Shown one piece after another: positions 17,571 through 25,733 of a stretch of DNA of 64,000 nt. The stretch spans positions 77,861-141,860 of the forward strand of contig NZ_BMRI01000006.1 in the NCBI RefSeq assembly GCF_014648555.1. Direction: 5' to 3'. The DNA is from Kitasatospora griseola (lineage in GTDB: Bacteria > Actinomycetota > Actinomycetes > Streptomycetales > Streptomycetaceae). The translations under genes were made by a program, and so were the position numbers. Within the stretch, counting starts at the first letter, position 1; each line of letters opens with the position of its first letter. The notes under the pieces were generated by a model. It worked only from the letters and a program-made list of their open reading frames with translations. It searched no databases and was not told the origin of the DNA.

Positions 17571-17990
17571 GGCCTCCGCGCTCGGTGCACCTGCGCAAGC
17601 ACGACACGCCCGCGCAGATCGCGGTCGGCTTCCGCATCGGCGACGGCCGTGCCGACCGTTCGGGCAAACACCGTCGCCACGGGGGTGAACCACCAGATCA
17701 TCACCGGCCCGACCGGAAGGTTGGTGTGGACCTCCCGCGCCCTGCCCGGGCGCGCCCACGGCCTGACCGACGCCCGCACCCACCGCACCGTGAAGTCCTG
17801 CGTCCGACTCCACGTCCCGCACCTGGCCGACATGGCGCACACCGGTGCGGGCGGAACCTTCGAACTCGGCATCACACAGCGATCGTCGAACCGGGCCCAC
17901 GCCCGGCTCCGCCACCCGGTCGAACGCGGAGTGGCCGCACTCAAACGCTGGAGGATTCCTTCAGCCCGGAAGCCGGTCCTCCGACGAGTT
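17571..17990 (+). pseudogene. Decayed IS5-family transposase remnant
   Basis: Fragments of an IS5-type DDE transposase can be read in two + frames. The first frame gives VHLRKHDTPAQIAVGFRIGDG, then RADRSGKHRRHG after loss of the catalytic middle; about 17680 the frame shifts by one and continues VNHQIITGPTGRLVWTSRALPGRAH, LADMAHTGAGGTFELG and RHPVERGVAALKRWRI. Much of the N-terminal half is missing and no terminal repeats are recognisable, so it is not mobile. It marks an old insertion between the MarR module and the oxidoreductase gene. The 17480-18009 gap holds nothing else. Confidence 0.7.
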
Positions 17991-18009
17991 CGAACGCCGG
18001 TCGGGCCGG

Positions 18010-18936
18010 TCAGCGCAGCAGGAGGTCGACCACGCCCGTGAGGTCCTCGTCCGCGCTGCCTTCTTCTGCCAGGCGGCGGCGCATCAGGTCGAAGTAGGGG
18101 GTGAGGAGTTCGGGGCTGACTCCCTGCTGTTCGGCGGTGTCGAGGAAGGTCGGGGTGCCGGCGACCTGCATGGCGAGGGTGGAGACGACGCCGGTGGTGT
18201 AGTCGCCGGTGCGGAGCTGGTCGGCGGTGCGGTGGACGGAGGGGGCCATCGCGGTGAGCCAGTCGGCGAGGAGCGGGGCGAGGGTGGCGGGGTCGATGTC
18301 CTCCTTGCGGACCAGGGCGAAGGCGTGCGCGGCGCCGGCGAGCATGCCGTACATGGCGCTGAGCAGGGCGATGTCGTGCAGGGCGGCGAAGCCCGCGTCC
18401 TCGCCGACGTAGGTGGTGGCGAGGGGGACGGCGAGGGTGGCGCGGTGACGGTCGAACAGGTCCTGCGAGCCGCTGTAGAAGACGTAGCCACCGGCCTGCG
18501 GGACGCCGACCATCGGGGGGACGGCCATGATGCCGCCGTCGAGGTAGCGGGCCCCGCGCTCGCGGGCCCACTCGGCGCGGGCGCGGGCCTGGGCGGGGGT
18601 GCTGGTGGTCAGGTTGACCACGTCCCGGCCGGTCAGGTCGATCCCGGTGTCGGTCGCGCTCTCGCCCAGGACGTCGCCTATCGAGGCGTCGTCCAGCAGG
18701 CAGAGCACGATCAGGGTGTTCGCGGCGACCGCCTCCGCCGCTGTCCCGGCAACCGTCGCTCCCTCGCCGCCGAGGGCCTCGGCGCGCGCCGCGGTGCGGT
18801 TCCAGACGGTGAGCGGGTGGCCGGCGGCGAGCCAGGTGCGGGCCAGTGCGGCGCCCATCGTCCCGAGGCCCAGCAGGGCGACGGGAGTCCTCTCGGCAGC
18901 ATGGGCAGTGTCGTTCTCAATGGTGTTCTGTGCCAT
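18010..18936 (-). CDS. NAD(P)-dependent 6-phosphogluconate-dehydrogenase-like oxidoreductase (imine-reductase group)
   Basis: A 308-residue reductase. The N-terminal Rossmann domain opens VALLGLGTMGAALARTWLAAGH and has NRTAARAEAL (an NADP-type loop) and VVNLTTSTPAQ. The C-terminal helical domain has the segment YLDGGIMAVPPMVG. This pattern is shared by beta-hydroxyacid dehydrogenase relatives and bacterial imine reductases. The ATG has no ribosome site but CTAAT lies ten bases upstream, so the mRNA may be almost leaderless. It is divergent from an HxlR regulator, with which it shares a 98-base promoter region, a common arrangement for HxlR-controlled oxidoreductases. Confidence 0.85.
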   Translation of the reverse strand: MAQNTIENDTAHAAERTPVALLGLGTMGAALARTWLAAGHPLTVWNRTAARAEALGGEGATVAGTAAEAVAANTLIVLCLLDDASIGDVLGESATDTGIDLTGRDVVNLTTSTPAQARARAEWARERGARYLDGGIMAVPPMVGVPQAGGYVFYSGSQDLFDRHRATLAVPLATTYVGEDAGFAALHDIALLSAMYGMLAGAAHAFALVRKEDIDPATLAPLLADWLTAMAPSVHRTADQLRTGDYTTGVVSTLAMQVAGTPTFLDTAEQQGVSPELLTPYFDLMRRRLAEEGSADEDLTGVVDLLLR

Positions 18937-18974
18937 GCGGATTAGGCTGGTCCACGGCCCGAAGGTGATCAAGT

Positions 18975-18992
18975 ACGCACTTCGCAGTGGGT
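18975..18992. promoter_or_regulatory. Candidate HxlR operator
   Basis: Inverted repeat ACGCACT-TCGC-AGTGGGT (six of seven pairs) sits midway between the divergent oxidoreductase and HxlR genes. Confidence 0.35.
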
Positions 18993-19034
18993 GGTTACCC
19001 CGGGGTGAGTGAGCACGTCGGAAGGGGTGGGGGC

Positions 19035-19379
19035 ATGGCGACGCTGAACCGGCCGGGCACGGCGGAGGGACACGTCTGCGGGATCGACACCGCGATGGAG
19101 GTGATCGGCGGCCGGTGGAAGGTCCTGGTCCTGTGGGCACTGCACGAGCAACCGTGCCGCCGCTTCGGGGAGTTGCGCCGACTACTCCCCGGGATCACCG
19201 AGAAGGTACTGGCTTCCCACCTCCGCGAACTGGAGGCCGACGGCGTCGTGCGCCGCGTCTCCTACGACGAGGTCCCGCCCCGCGTCGAGTACTCACTCAC
19301 CGAGGACGGCCTCCGCCTCAACGACGCACTCCAGCCACTGGCTGCCTGGGCCCGCGAACGCCGGTCCCGTCAGCCATAG
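19035..19379 (+). CDS. HxlR family transcriptional regulator
   Basis: A 114-residue winged-helix regulator. The HxlR signature is complete: GHVCGIDTAMEVIGGRWKVLVLWAL, then RRFGELRRLLPGITEKVLASHLRELEADG. The N-terminal Cys (in HVCG) is the redox or electrophile-sensing residue in studied homologues. The start is the ATG after GAAGGGGTGGGGGC. It is divergent from the oxidoreductase at 18010-18936 and probably controls it. Confidence 0.9.
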   Translation: MATLNRPGTAEGHVCGIDTAMEVIGGRWKVLVLWALHEQPCRRFGELRRLLPGITEKVLASHLRELEADGVVRRVSYDEVPPRVEYSLTEDGLRLNDALQPLAAWARERRSRQP

Positions 19380-19451
19380 GGCCGCCCGGTCGGATCGGCG
19401 CACGTCACGTCGGCCGCCCGGCCGACGAGCCGCGAGACGACGCGGGATTTC

Positions 19452-19467
19452 TGGACTTGTTGGTCCA
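19452..19467. promoter_or_regulatory. Candidate TetR operator
   Basis: Perfect dyad TGGAC-N6-GTCCA, 66 bases before the quinone oxidoreductase start, in sequence more AT-rich than its surroundings. Likely bound by the TetR protein encoded two genes downstream. Confidence 0.5.
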
Positions 19468-19532
19468 TTTTCACCTCCCTAACGTACGGACTGCGCCCGG
19501 AACAGCGGGCCTCCACAGGAAGGTGTCATCCC

Positions 19533-20495
19533 ATGCATGCGATTCGTATCGAGGAGCACGGCGGCCCCGAGGTCATGCGCTGGACCGAGCTGCCGGATCC
19601 GGCGCCCGGCGCCGGGGAGGTGCTGGTGCGGTTGGGGGCGGCGGGCGTCAACTACATGGATACCGGTGCACGGGCGTCGGGCGGGCCGGGGTGGGCGGCG
19701 CCGGTGGTGCTGGGGGCCGAGGGGATGGGGTACGTGACGGCTCTCGGTGCGGGTGTGACGGAGTTCGCCGTCGGCGACCGGGTGGCGTGGTTCTACCACC
19801 CGGGCAGCTACGCCGAGTTGCTGGCGGTTCCGGCGACATCGCTGGTGAAGGTGCCCGACGGAGTGTCGGACGAGGTGGCCGGCGGTCTGCTGATGCAAGG
19901 TCTGACGGCGAATCACCTGAGCACCGAGACGTACCCGATCGGGCCGGGCGACACGGCGGTGGTCCACGCGGCGGCCGGCGGGGTGGGCCAGTTGCTCACC
20001 CAGCTGGTGAAGGCCCGCGGCGGGTCGGTGATCGGGCTGGTCTCCCGGGAGGACAAGGCGGCGGTGGCCGAGGAGGTCGGCGCGGACCACGTGCTGGTGC
20101 ACTCCGGCGCCGGGTTCGAGGACCGGGTGCGGGAACTCACCGGCGGACGGGGGGCCGACGTGGTCTACGACGGCGGCGGAGCAGACACCTTCCGCTCCTC
20201 CCAGCTGGCGCTGCGCACCCACGGCGTGCACGCGTACTACGGGCCGTTCATGGGTGTGCCGACGCTGCGGCCCACCGATCTGCCCAACAGCATCCTGCTG
20301 ACCTACCCGGTGGTGCACCATCACGTCGCCACCCGCGAGGCGCTGGTCCGGCGGACCGGCGAGGTGTTCGACCTGGTGCGGAGCGGGCAGCTGACGCTGC
20401 GGGTCACCGGCCGCTACCCGCTCGCCGAGGCCGCCCGGGCCCACGCCGACATCGAATCGCGCCGCACCACCGGCAAGTTGGTCCTCGTCCCCTGA
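19533..20495 (+). CDS. Quinone oxidoreductase-like MDR family protein
   Basis: A 320-residue medium-chain dehydrogenase/reductase of the zeta-crystallin/QOR type. It has GAAGVNYMDTGAR, the NADPH-binding VVHAAAGGVGQLLTQLVKARG (residues 147-167) and the late GADVVYDGGG; the zinc ligands of alcohol dehydrogenases are absent. Such proteins reduce quinones or enones with NADPH. The following TetR gene starts 56 bases downstream and an operator-like dyad lies upstream, so the pair forms a small inducible module. Confidence 0.9.
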   Translation: MHAIRIEEHGGPEVMRWTELPDPAPGAGEVLVRLGAAGVNYMDTGARASGGPGWAAPVVLGAEGMGYVTALGAGVTEFAVGDRVAWFYHPGSYAELLAVPATSLVKVPDGVSDEVAGGLLMQGLTANHLSTETYPIGPGDTAVVHAAAGGVGQLLTQLVKARGGSVIGLVSREDKAAVAEEVGADHVLVHSGAGFEDRVRELTGGRGADVVYDGGGADTFRSSQLALRTHGVHAYYGPFMGVPTLRPTDLPNSILLTYPVVHHHVATREALVRRTGEVFDLVRSGQLTLRVTGRYPLAEAARAHADIESRRTTGKLVLVP

Positions 20496-20551
20496 CAGAC
20501 TGGCGCCGGAGTCCGGGCGGGTTCCGGACGACGTCGACGGCTGGAGGATCC

Positions 20552-21142
20552 ATGACGTTGACCCGCAAGGGCCTCGCGACCAGGCAGCGCATCGTCGACG
20601 GTGCGGCCGAGCAGATCCGTGAGCACGGGGTGTTCGCGGTGCGCCTGGAGGACGTGATGACCCGCACCTCGACCAGCAAGAGTCAGCTCTTCCACTACTT
20701 CCCCGGCGGCAAGGACGATCTGCTGCTCGCCGTGGCCCGGCACGAGGCGGACCGGGTGATCGAGGACCAGCAGCCCGAACTGGGCTCGCTCACCTCCTGG
20801 GACGCCTGGCACCGGTGGCGCGACAAGGTCCTGGCCCGCTACCGCACCCAGGGCAGCGACTGCCCGCTGCACACCGCCCTGGCCCAGCTCGGCGGCGTCA
20901 CGGACGCCACCCGGTCGGTGGCCCGCGAACTGCTCGCCCGGTGGCAGCGCCAACTCGCCGACGGCATCCGCCGGATGCAGTCCGACGGGGCGATCGCCCC
21001 GCACCTGGACGCCGACCGCGAGGCCGCGGCGCTACTGGCGGGCGTCCAGGGCGGCGTGCTGATCCTGATGACCACCGGCGACTCCACCCACCTGGAGGCC
21101 GCCCTCGACACCGCCCTGGCCCGCCTCCGCGAATCCCGCTGA
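20552..21142 (+). CDS. TetR family regulator (YxaF/LmrA-like)
   Basis: A 196-residue repressor. The helix-turn-helix is at about residues 10-55 (ATRQRIVDGAAEQIREHG to TSTSKSQLFHYFPGGKDDLL), and the C-terminal ligand domain includes GSDCPLHTALAQLGG, typical of YxaF/LmrA-type TetR proteins. GGAGGA lies three bases before the ATG. It follows the quinone oxidoreductase gene on the same strand and probably represses both through the dyad at 19452-19467; its ligand may be a quinone or aromatic compound. Confidence 0.88.
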   Translation: MTLTRKGLATRQRIVDGAAEQIREHGVFAVRLEDVMTRTSTSKSQLFHYFPGGKDDLLLAVARHEADRVIEDQQPELGSLTSWDAWHRWRDKVLARYRTQGSDCPLHTALAQLGGVTDATRSVARELLARWQRQLADGIRRMQSDGAIAPHLDADREAAALLAGVQGGVLILMTTGDSTHLEAALDTALARLRESR

Positions 21143-21280
21143 GCCGGACGCCGCCCTCGACACCGCTCTCGACACCGCCCTCGTCGGCCCGCCAGGGCAG
21201 TCTCCGGCGAGGCCATCGGCAACGCCGTCCGGGCGAGCGGCACCTCCGCCCGAGCTGCCCCGGCAGGAACGGGCGGGGTG

Positions 21281-22993
21281 TCAATGCTCCAGTGGGGCCG
21301 TCCAGTTGAGGGTGGTGCCGCCGTTGGGCGGGGCGGTGACGGTGAGGGTGCCGCCGAGGGAGCGGGCGCGTTCTTCGAGGTTGCGCAGGCCGCTGCGGCG
21401 GCCCTGGGCGGGGATGCCGACGCCGTCGTCCTGGACGGTGAGGACGACCTGGCTGCCGGTGGCCTGGAGGACGACCTCGACGCGGCCGGCCTTGGCGTGG
21501 CGGGCGGCGTTGCTGAGGGCTTCGCCGAGGACGGCGACCAGGTGGTCGGCGACGGCGGGCGGGACGTCGGTGTCGAGCAGGCCCTCCATGCTGAGGCGGG
21601 GGGCGAAGCCGAGCGCGGAGTGGGCCTCCTCGACCACGTGGACGGCGCGGGCCCGCAGGCCCTGGCCGACGCCGGCCTCGCGGACCCGCAGGCCGAAGAT
21701 CGTCGACCGGATGATCTTGATGGTCTCGTCCAGGTCGCCGACCGCTCGCAGCACCCGGTCCGAGGCCCCGGGGTGGTCGATGAAGCGGGAGGCGCTCTGC
21801 AGCGTCATGCCGGTGGCGAACAGGCGCTGGATGGCCAGGTCGTGCAGGTCGCGGGCGATCCGGTCGCGGTCCTCCAGGACGGCCAACTGCTCGGCGTCGC
21901 GCCGCCGTTCGGCCAGTTCCAGGGCCAGCGCGGCCTGGTCGGCGAAGGCCAGCAGCGGATCGGTCTCGCGCTCGGTGAACTCCGGCTCGCCGGGGCCGCG
22001 CACCAGCAGCAGCACGCCCTCGGTGTGGCCCTCGGCGCGTCCGAGCGGCACCGCGACGGCCGGGCCGAGGCCCGCGTACCGGTCCGCCCGGGCCGGGAAG
22101 CGCCGGTCCTCGGCGAGGTCGTGCGAGGTCACCGGCGCGCCCTCGACGCACGCCGCGCCCGAGATGGTGCCCTCCAGCGGGATGTCCGCGCCGGCCCGGC
22201 CGGTCAGGTCGCCGCCGAACGAGAGCTCCACGTGCAGGCCGTTCCCGGCGGGCAGCACGGTGAGCACGTCGGCCTGCCGGGCGCCGCTGATGTCGCACGC
22301 CCGCTGGGCGATCAGCTCGACCACCTGGGTGCGGGAACTCCCGGACAGCAGGCGGCGGTTGATCTCGGCGGTGGCGGTCAGCCAGCGCTGCTGGCGCTGC
22401 GCCTCCTCGTACAGGCGGGCGTTGTCGATGGCCACGCCCGCCGCCACGGCGAGGGTGGCGATGACCGACTCGTCGTCGTCGTCGAACCCGGCGGCGCCGC
22501 GCTTGTCGGTCAGGTAGATGTTGCCGAACACCTCGTCGCGGACCCGGACCGGCAGGCCCAGGAAGGTGCGCATCTCGGGGTGGTGGGCGGGGCAGCCGGT
22601 GGACGCCGAGTGCTCCCTCAGGTCGTCCAGGCGCAACGGCTGCGGGTGGCGGATGAGTTCGCCGAGCAGGCCCTTGCCGGTCGGGTAGGGGCCGATCCTG
22701 GCGATCTCCTCGTCGCTGAGGCCGACGGTGAGGAACTGCGAGAGGGTGTCGCCGTCGGGGCCGATCACGCCGAGCGCCGCGTACTTGGCGTCGGCGAGGA
22801 CGGCGGCCGCCTCGACGATCCGGCGCAGCACCTGAGTGAGTTCCAGTTCCCGGCCGACCGAGAGCACGGCCTCCAGCAGGCTGTGCACCCGGTCGCGGGT
22901 GCCGCGCGCCACGTCGATCCGGGCCTGCAGTTCGGCCAGCAGTTCGTCCAGCCGAAGCTGGGGAAGCCGCGACCGCGGTTCCTCCTCGCGCAC
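21281..22993 (-). CDS. devS: DevS/DosT-like two-GAF sensor histidine kinase
   Basis: A 570-residue soluble kinase. GAF-A spans about 54-195, GAF-B about 222-360, the phospho-acceptor His384 is in RDRIARDLHDLAIQRLF, and the ATPase N box is GEALSNAARHAK with G box RRSGLRNLEERARSLGG. In GAF-A the sequence HHPEMRTFLGLPVRVRDEVFG aligns with mycobacterial DevS YHPPMRTFLG, so His138 matches the proximal haem ligand His149. It should therefore sense O2, NO, CO or redox. The second His of the usual DLHDHVIQRLF is Leu here. The GTG start has GGAGGA five bases upstream. No regulator is adjacent; the DevR-like gene at 244-918 is the likely partner. A small dyad GACCC-ACG-GGGTC lies 66 bases upstream. Confidence 0.9.
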   Translation of the reverse strand: MREEEPRSRLPQLRLDELLAELQARIDVARGTRDRVHSLLEAVLSVGRELELTQVLRRIVEAAAVLADAKYAALGVIGPDGDTLSQFLTVGLSDEEIARIGPYPTGKGLLGELIRHPQPLRLDDLREHSASTGCPAHHPEMRTFLGLPVRVRDEVFGNIYLTDKRGAAGFDDDDESVIATLAVAAGVAIDNARLYEEAQRQQRWLTATAEINRRLLSGSSRTQVVELIAQRACDISGARQADVLTVLPAGNGLHVELSFGGDLTGRAGADIPLEGTISGAACVEGAPVTSHDLAEDRRFPARADRYAGLGPAVAVPLGRAEGHTEGVLLLVRGPGEPEFTERETDPLLAFADQAALALELAERRRDAEQLAVLEDRDRIARDLHDLAIQRLFATGMTLQSASRFIDHPGASDRVLRAVGDLDETIKIIRSTIFGLRVREAGVGQGLRARAVHVVEEAHSALGFAPRLSMEGLLDTDVPPAVADHLVAVLGEALSNAARHAKAGRVEVVLQATGSQVVLTVQDDGVGIPAQGRRSGLRNLEERARSLGGTLTVTAPPNGGTTLNWTAPLEH

Positions 22994-23146
22994 TGCGTTC
23001 CTCCTCGTCCGTGGGCCCAGCTCGCCGCCCGATTCTCGCAGACGGGGCGGCGGGAGTGGACCCACGGGGTCGTCGGAAGGGTCACAGCGGGGCAGGTACG
23101 GGGCGGATCACGGGTGGCGGCGGCCCACGGCGGGCGCCTGCGCAGG

Positions 23147-23917
23147 TCAGCCGGCCCTCGCCTCCCGGGCGGCGAGGGCGGTCCGGACGGCCAGGGCGGC
23201 CAGTGCCTCGGGCGCGCCGGGCTGGTGGCGGATGCCGGGGAAGGCGTTGACGTCGACGGCGACCGGGCCGTCGGGGCCGGGCAGCAGGTCGACGCCGTAC
23301 ACGTCGAGGCCGAAGGCGGGGCCGGCGGCGAGGGCGAGGGCGCTCTCCTCGGCGCCGGGGGTCCAGGGGCGGCGGGCGGGCCCGCCGGGGTGGAGTTCGG
23401 AGCGGCGCTGTTCGGCGAACAGCTGCCCGTCGACCACCCAGAGTTTGCGGTCCCAGCCGTCGCCGGCCACCGGCCGCTGGGTGATCACCGGCTCGCCGGG
23501 CCACCGGTCGGCCAGTGCCTGCCACTGCTCGGCGGTGTCGGCGCGGGCCACCAGGTCGTCGCGCCGGCTGTGCCTGCTCTTCACCACCACCGGCCCGGAC
23601 CAGGCGAGTCCACCGATCGGACCGGAGGCGACGGTGGCCGCGAACGGGATGCCGGCGGCGCGGGCGAGCCGCGCCATGGCCGCCCGGTCCTGGCAGAACG
23701 CGGTGGCGGTGGCCGAGTTGAGCACCGGTGTGCCGGACTCCTCGTAGCCGCGGGCGACTTGGAGTGCGGCGGCGCTGCGCGCCTTCAGCAGCAGCAGGTC
23801 CGCGTCCTGCCCCGTCGGCACCGTCGAGTGCCCCTGCGCGGACAGCAGTCGGCGGGTGGCGGCGAGCAGCGGATGGTCGAGGTCGCGGGCCAGGACCGCG
23901 ATGCGCAGCGCCGTCAC
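23147..23917 (-). CDS. RimK-like ATP-grasp protein (second of tandem pair)
   Basis: A 256-residue ATP-grasp ligase candidate. The substrate-domain start LRIAVLARDLDHPLL is followed by the central ATP-binding segment GPVVVKSRHSRRDD, WDRKLWVVDGQLFAEQRR and the metal site VAVDVNAFPGIRHQP (Asp and Asn). The first glycine-rich loop is shorter than in its neighbour. The GTG start overlaps the stop of the upstream ATP-grasp gene by four bases, so the two products are made together and may act as a pair. ATP-grasp enzymes join a carboxylate to an amine or hydroxyl; substrates are unknown. Confidence 0.8.
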   Translation of the reverse strand: MTALRIAVLARDLDHPLLAATRRLLSAQGHSTVPTGQDADLLLLKARSAAALQVARGYEESGTPVLNSATATAFCQDRAAMARLARAAGIPFAATVASGPIGGLAWSGPVVVKSRHSRRDDLVARADTAEQWQALADRWPGEPVITQRPVAGDGWDRKLWVVDGQLFAEQRRSELHPGGPARRPWTPGAEESALALAAGPAFGLDVYGVDLLPGPDGPVAVDVNAFPGIRHQPGAPEALAALAVRTALAAREARAG

Positions 23918-24780
23918 CGGGCGGCGGGGGCGGAGGTGAGCAGGGAGCCGGCGTCGGGGGTGGGCCAGGAGGAGCCGGTGCGGGCGAGGCGGACCACCGC
24001 GTCGGCCACCCGCTCGACGGCGTGCGGGACTTGGCGGAAGCTCGGGAAGTCGTTGATGTCGACGACGGTGGGGCCGTCCGGTCCGAGCAGCACGTCCAGG
24101 CCGTACAGGTCGAGGCCGAACACCTCGCCGACCTGCGCGGCGAGCGCGGCGACCTCGCGCGGCAGCGGGACGGGCCGTTCGGTGGCGGGCCGGTGCGGGT
24201 GCAGCGGCGAGGTGCGCTGGGTGGCGAAGAACTCGCCGCCCGCGCAGTAGACCTTGAGGTCGAGTCCGTCGTTGGCGACGTACGGCTGGGCGATCAGCAG
24301 CGCGCCGTCCGCGGGCGCTGCCAACTCGGCGAGCCGGTCCGGGTGCTGGATCAGGTGGACGGCGCGCCCGGAGGAGCCGTCGGCGGGTTTGACGACCAGC
24401 GGGTAGTGCCGCTCGGGTATCGCGGCGAACGCGGCCGGGTCGGCGGCGGCCCAGGTGCGCGGCATCGGCAGCCCGTGCAGGGCGGCGACCACGGCGGTCT
24501 GCGCCTTGTCGCGGACCGGGCGGATCGCCCGGGCGTCGTTGACGGTGGTCAGGCCGGCCGCCGCAGCGGACTCCAGCAGGCCGAGCCCGGGCCCGCCGGA
24601 GACGGTCTTCAGCACCCATGCGTCGTGCGCGCCGCCGCGCACCAGCCGGGCGAGGTCCAGCAGTTCGGCGCCAGGGCGCAGCACGTCCACGGTGTGGCCG
24701 GCCGCCCGCAGGTGATGGACCACCTCCAGCGGCATCCCGTCGTGGCGGTAGTGCTCCTCGACCAGGAAGCAGAACCTCAT
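23914..24780 (-). CDS. RimK-like ATP-grasp protein (first of tandem pair)
   Basis: A 288-residue ATP-grasp protein. Residues 1-90 form the pre-ATP-grasp domain; LVVKPADGSSGRAVHLIQ is the glycine-rich ATP loop, LDLKVYCAGGEFFATQR the second strand, and VVDINDFPSFRQVP holds the metal-binding Asp/Asn. The Asp-x-Asn-x-Phe-Pro pattern is shared with the downstream gene and with RimK/ITPK-type proteins. It is divergent from the P-loop gene at 24995. Possible roles are peptide ligation, protein-tail modification or phosphotransfer; nothing nearby fixes the substrate. Confidence 0.82.
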   Translation of the reverse strand: MRFCFLVEEHYRHDGMPLEVVHHLRAAGHTVDVLRPGAELLDLARLVRGGAHDAWVLKTVSGGPGLGLLESAAAAGLTTVNDARAIRPVRDKAQTAVVAALHGLPMPRTWAAADPAAFAAIPERHYPLVVKPADGSSGRAVHLIQHPDRLAELAAPADGALLIAQPYVANDGLDLKVYCAGGEFFATQRTSPLHPHRPATERPVPLPREVAALAAQVGEVFGLDLYGLDVLLGPDGPTVVDINDFPSFRQVPHAVERVADAVVRLARTGSSWPTPDAGSLLTSAPAAR

Positions 24781-24994
24781 CTGTGCCCACCCATTCCCCT
24801 CTGTCCCCCCGTGCGCGTGCCGTGGGGCCGTTCACATCCGTCCACCCTGTCACGGAAGTTCGGCGCGAGAGCGGCCAGGGTGTCCGGGAACGGCCACAGG
24901 CACGTCACAGCCGTATTGCCGCAGGTCTGGAACCCTTTGCCCTGGGCATGTCGTTGACATGACGTTCTCTTGGCACACTCTTGAGGGGGACCGT

Positions 24995-25681
24995 GTGCAT
25001 TCACAGCTGCACCCGCACGCCCGGCACGACCTGACGGACCGTCCGGCGCCGGCCGTGCTGGCCTACCCGGCGGACGACGTCCTGGTGGTCTCGGGCCTGC
25101 CGGGCAGCGGCAAGAGCACCCTGATGGCGCGCTGCGCCCGGGCCCGGGTGATCGACTCCCAGCACACCCGGCAGCGCTTCGCCGCCGCCCTGCCGGGCGT
25201 CCCGTACCCGCTGTACCGGCCGCTGGTCCGGGCCGCCCACTACCTGCGGCTGCACGCCGCGCTGCGGGCCGGCGGGCCGCTGGTGGTGCACGACTGCGGG
25301 GCGCTGCCGTGGGTGCGCCTGGTCGTCGCCCGCACCGCGCACCGCCAGGGCCGCCGGCTGCACCTGCTGCTGCTGGACGCCACGCCCGCGCAGGCCGCCG
25401 ACGGGCAGCGGCGGCGCGGCCGCCGGGTCTCCCGGTACGCGTTCGCCCGCCACCGCCGGGCCGGCGCCGCGCTGCGCGGCCTGGTCACCGCGGACGGGCC
25501 GCTGCCGTCCGGGGTGGCCTCGGCGGTGCTGCTGCCGCGCGCGTCGGCGGCCCGGCTGGCCGCCATCGAGTTCACCGGCCACGCGGTCGACCCGCGGGTG
25601 ACGCCCCGTCACCGGGTGTCCGCGGCCCGCCGGACGCAGTTGCCGGCCCGGACGGCGGCGGGCGCTGCGGCGAACGGCTGA
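24995..25681 (+). CDS. P-loop ATP-binding protein (kinase-like, AAA_33 type)
   Basis: A 228-residue protein with Walker A GLPGSGKST near residue 36 and a following VIDSQHTRQRF, as in zeta-toxin/ATP-dependent kinase-like P-loop proteins; a Walker B-like LLLLDATP is further on, followed by basic RRRGRRVSR, an LID-type region. The C-terminal 50 residues are basic and probably disordered. The GTG at 24995 is preferred over the ATG at 24959 because GAGGGGGA lies four bases upstream of it, while the ATG has no ribosome site. It is divergent from the ATP-grasp pair; a link to them is suggested only by position. Confidence 0.7.
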   Translation: MHSQLHPHARHDLTDRPAPAVLAYPADDVLVVSGLPGSGKSTLMARCARARVIDSQHTRQRFAAALPGVPYPLYRPLVRAAHYLRLHAALRAGGPLVVHDCGALPWVRLVVARTAHRQGRRLHLLLLDATPAQAADGQRRRGRRVSRYAFARHRRAGAALRGLVTADGPLPSGVASAVLLPRASAARLAAIEFTGHAVDPRVTPRHRVSAARRTQLPARTAAGAAANG

Positions 25682-25733
25682 GCCGGTCCGCGCGTCGCCC
25701 GCCGCCCGGCCGCGCGCTGGCTAGTCTCCGGCC

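Noticed and set aside
24954-24981. TTGACA followed by CACTCT as promoter of the P-loop gene
   Set aside because: It would start transcription inside the ribosome site of the preferred GTG; left unassigned.
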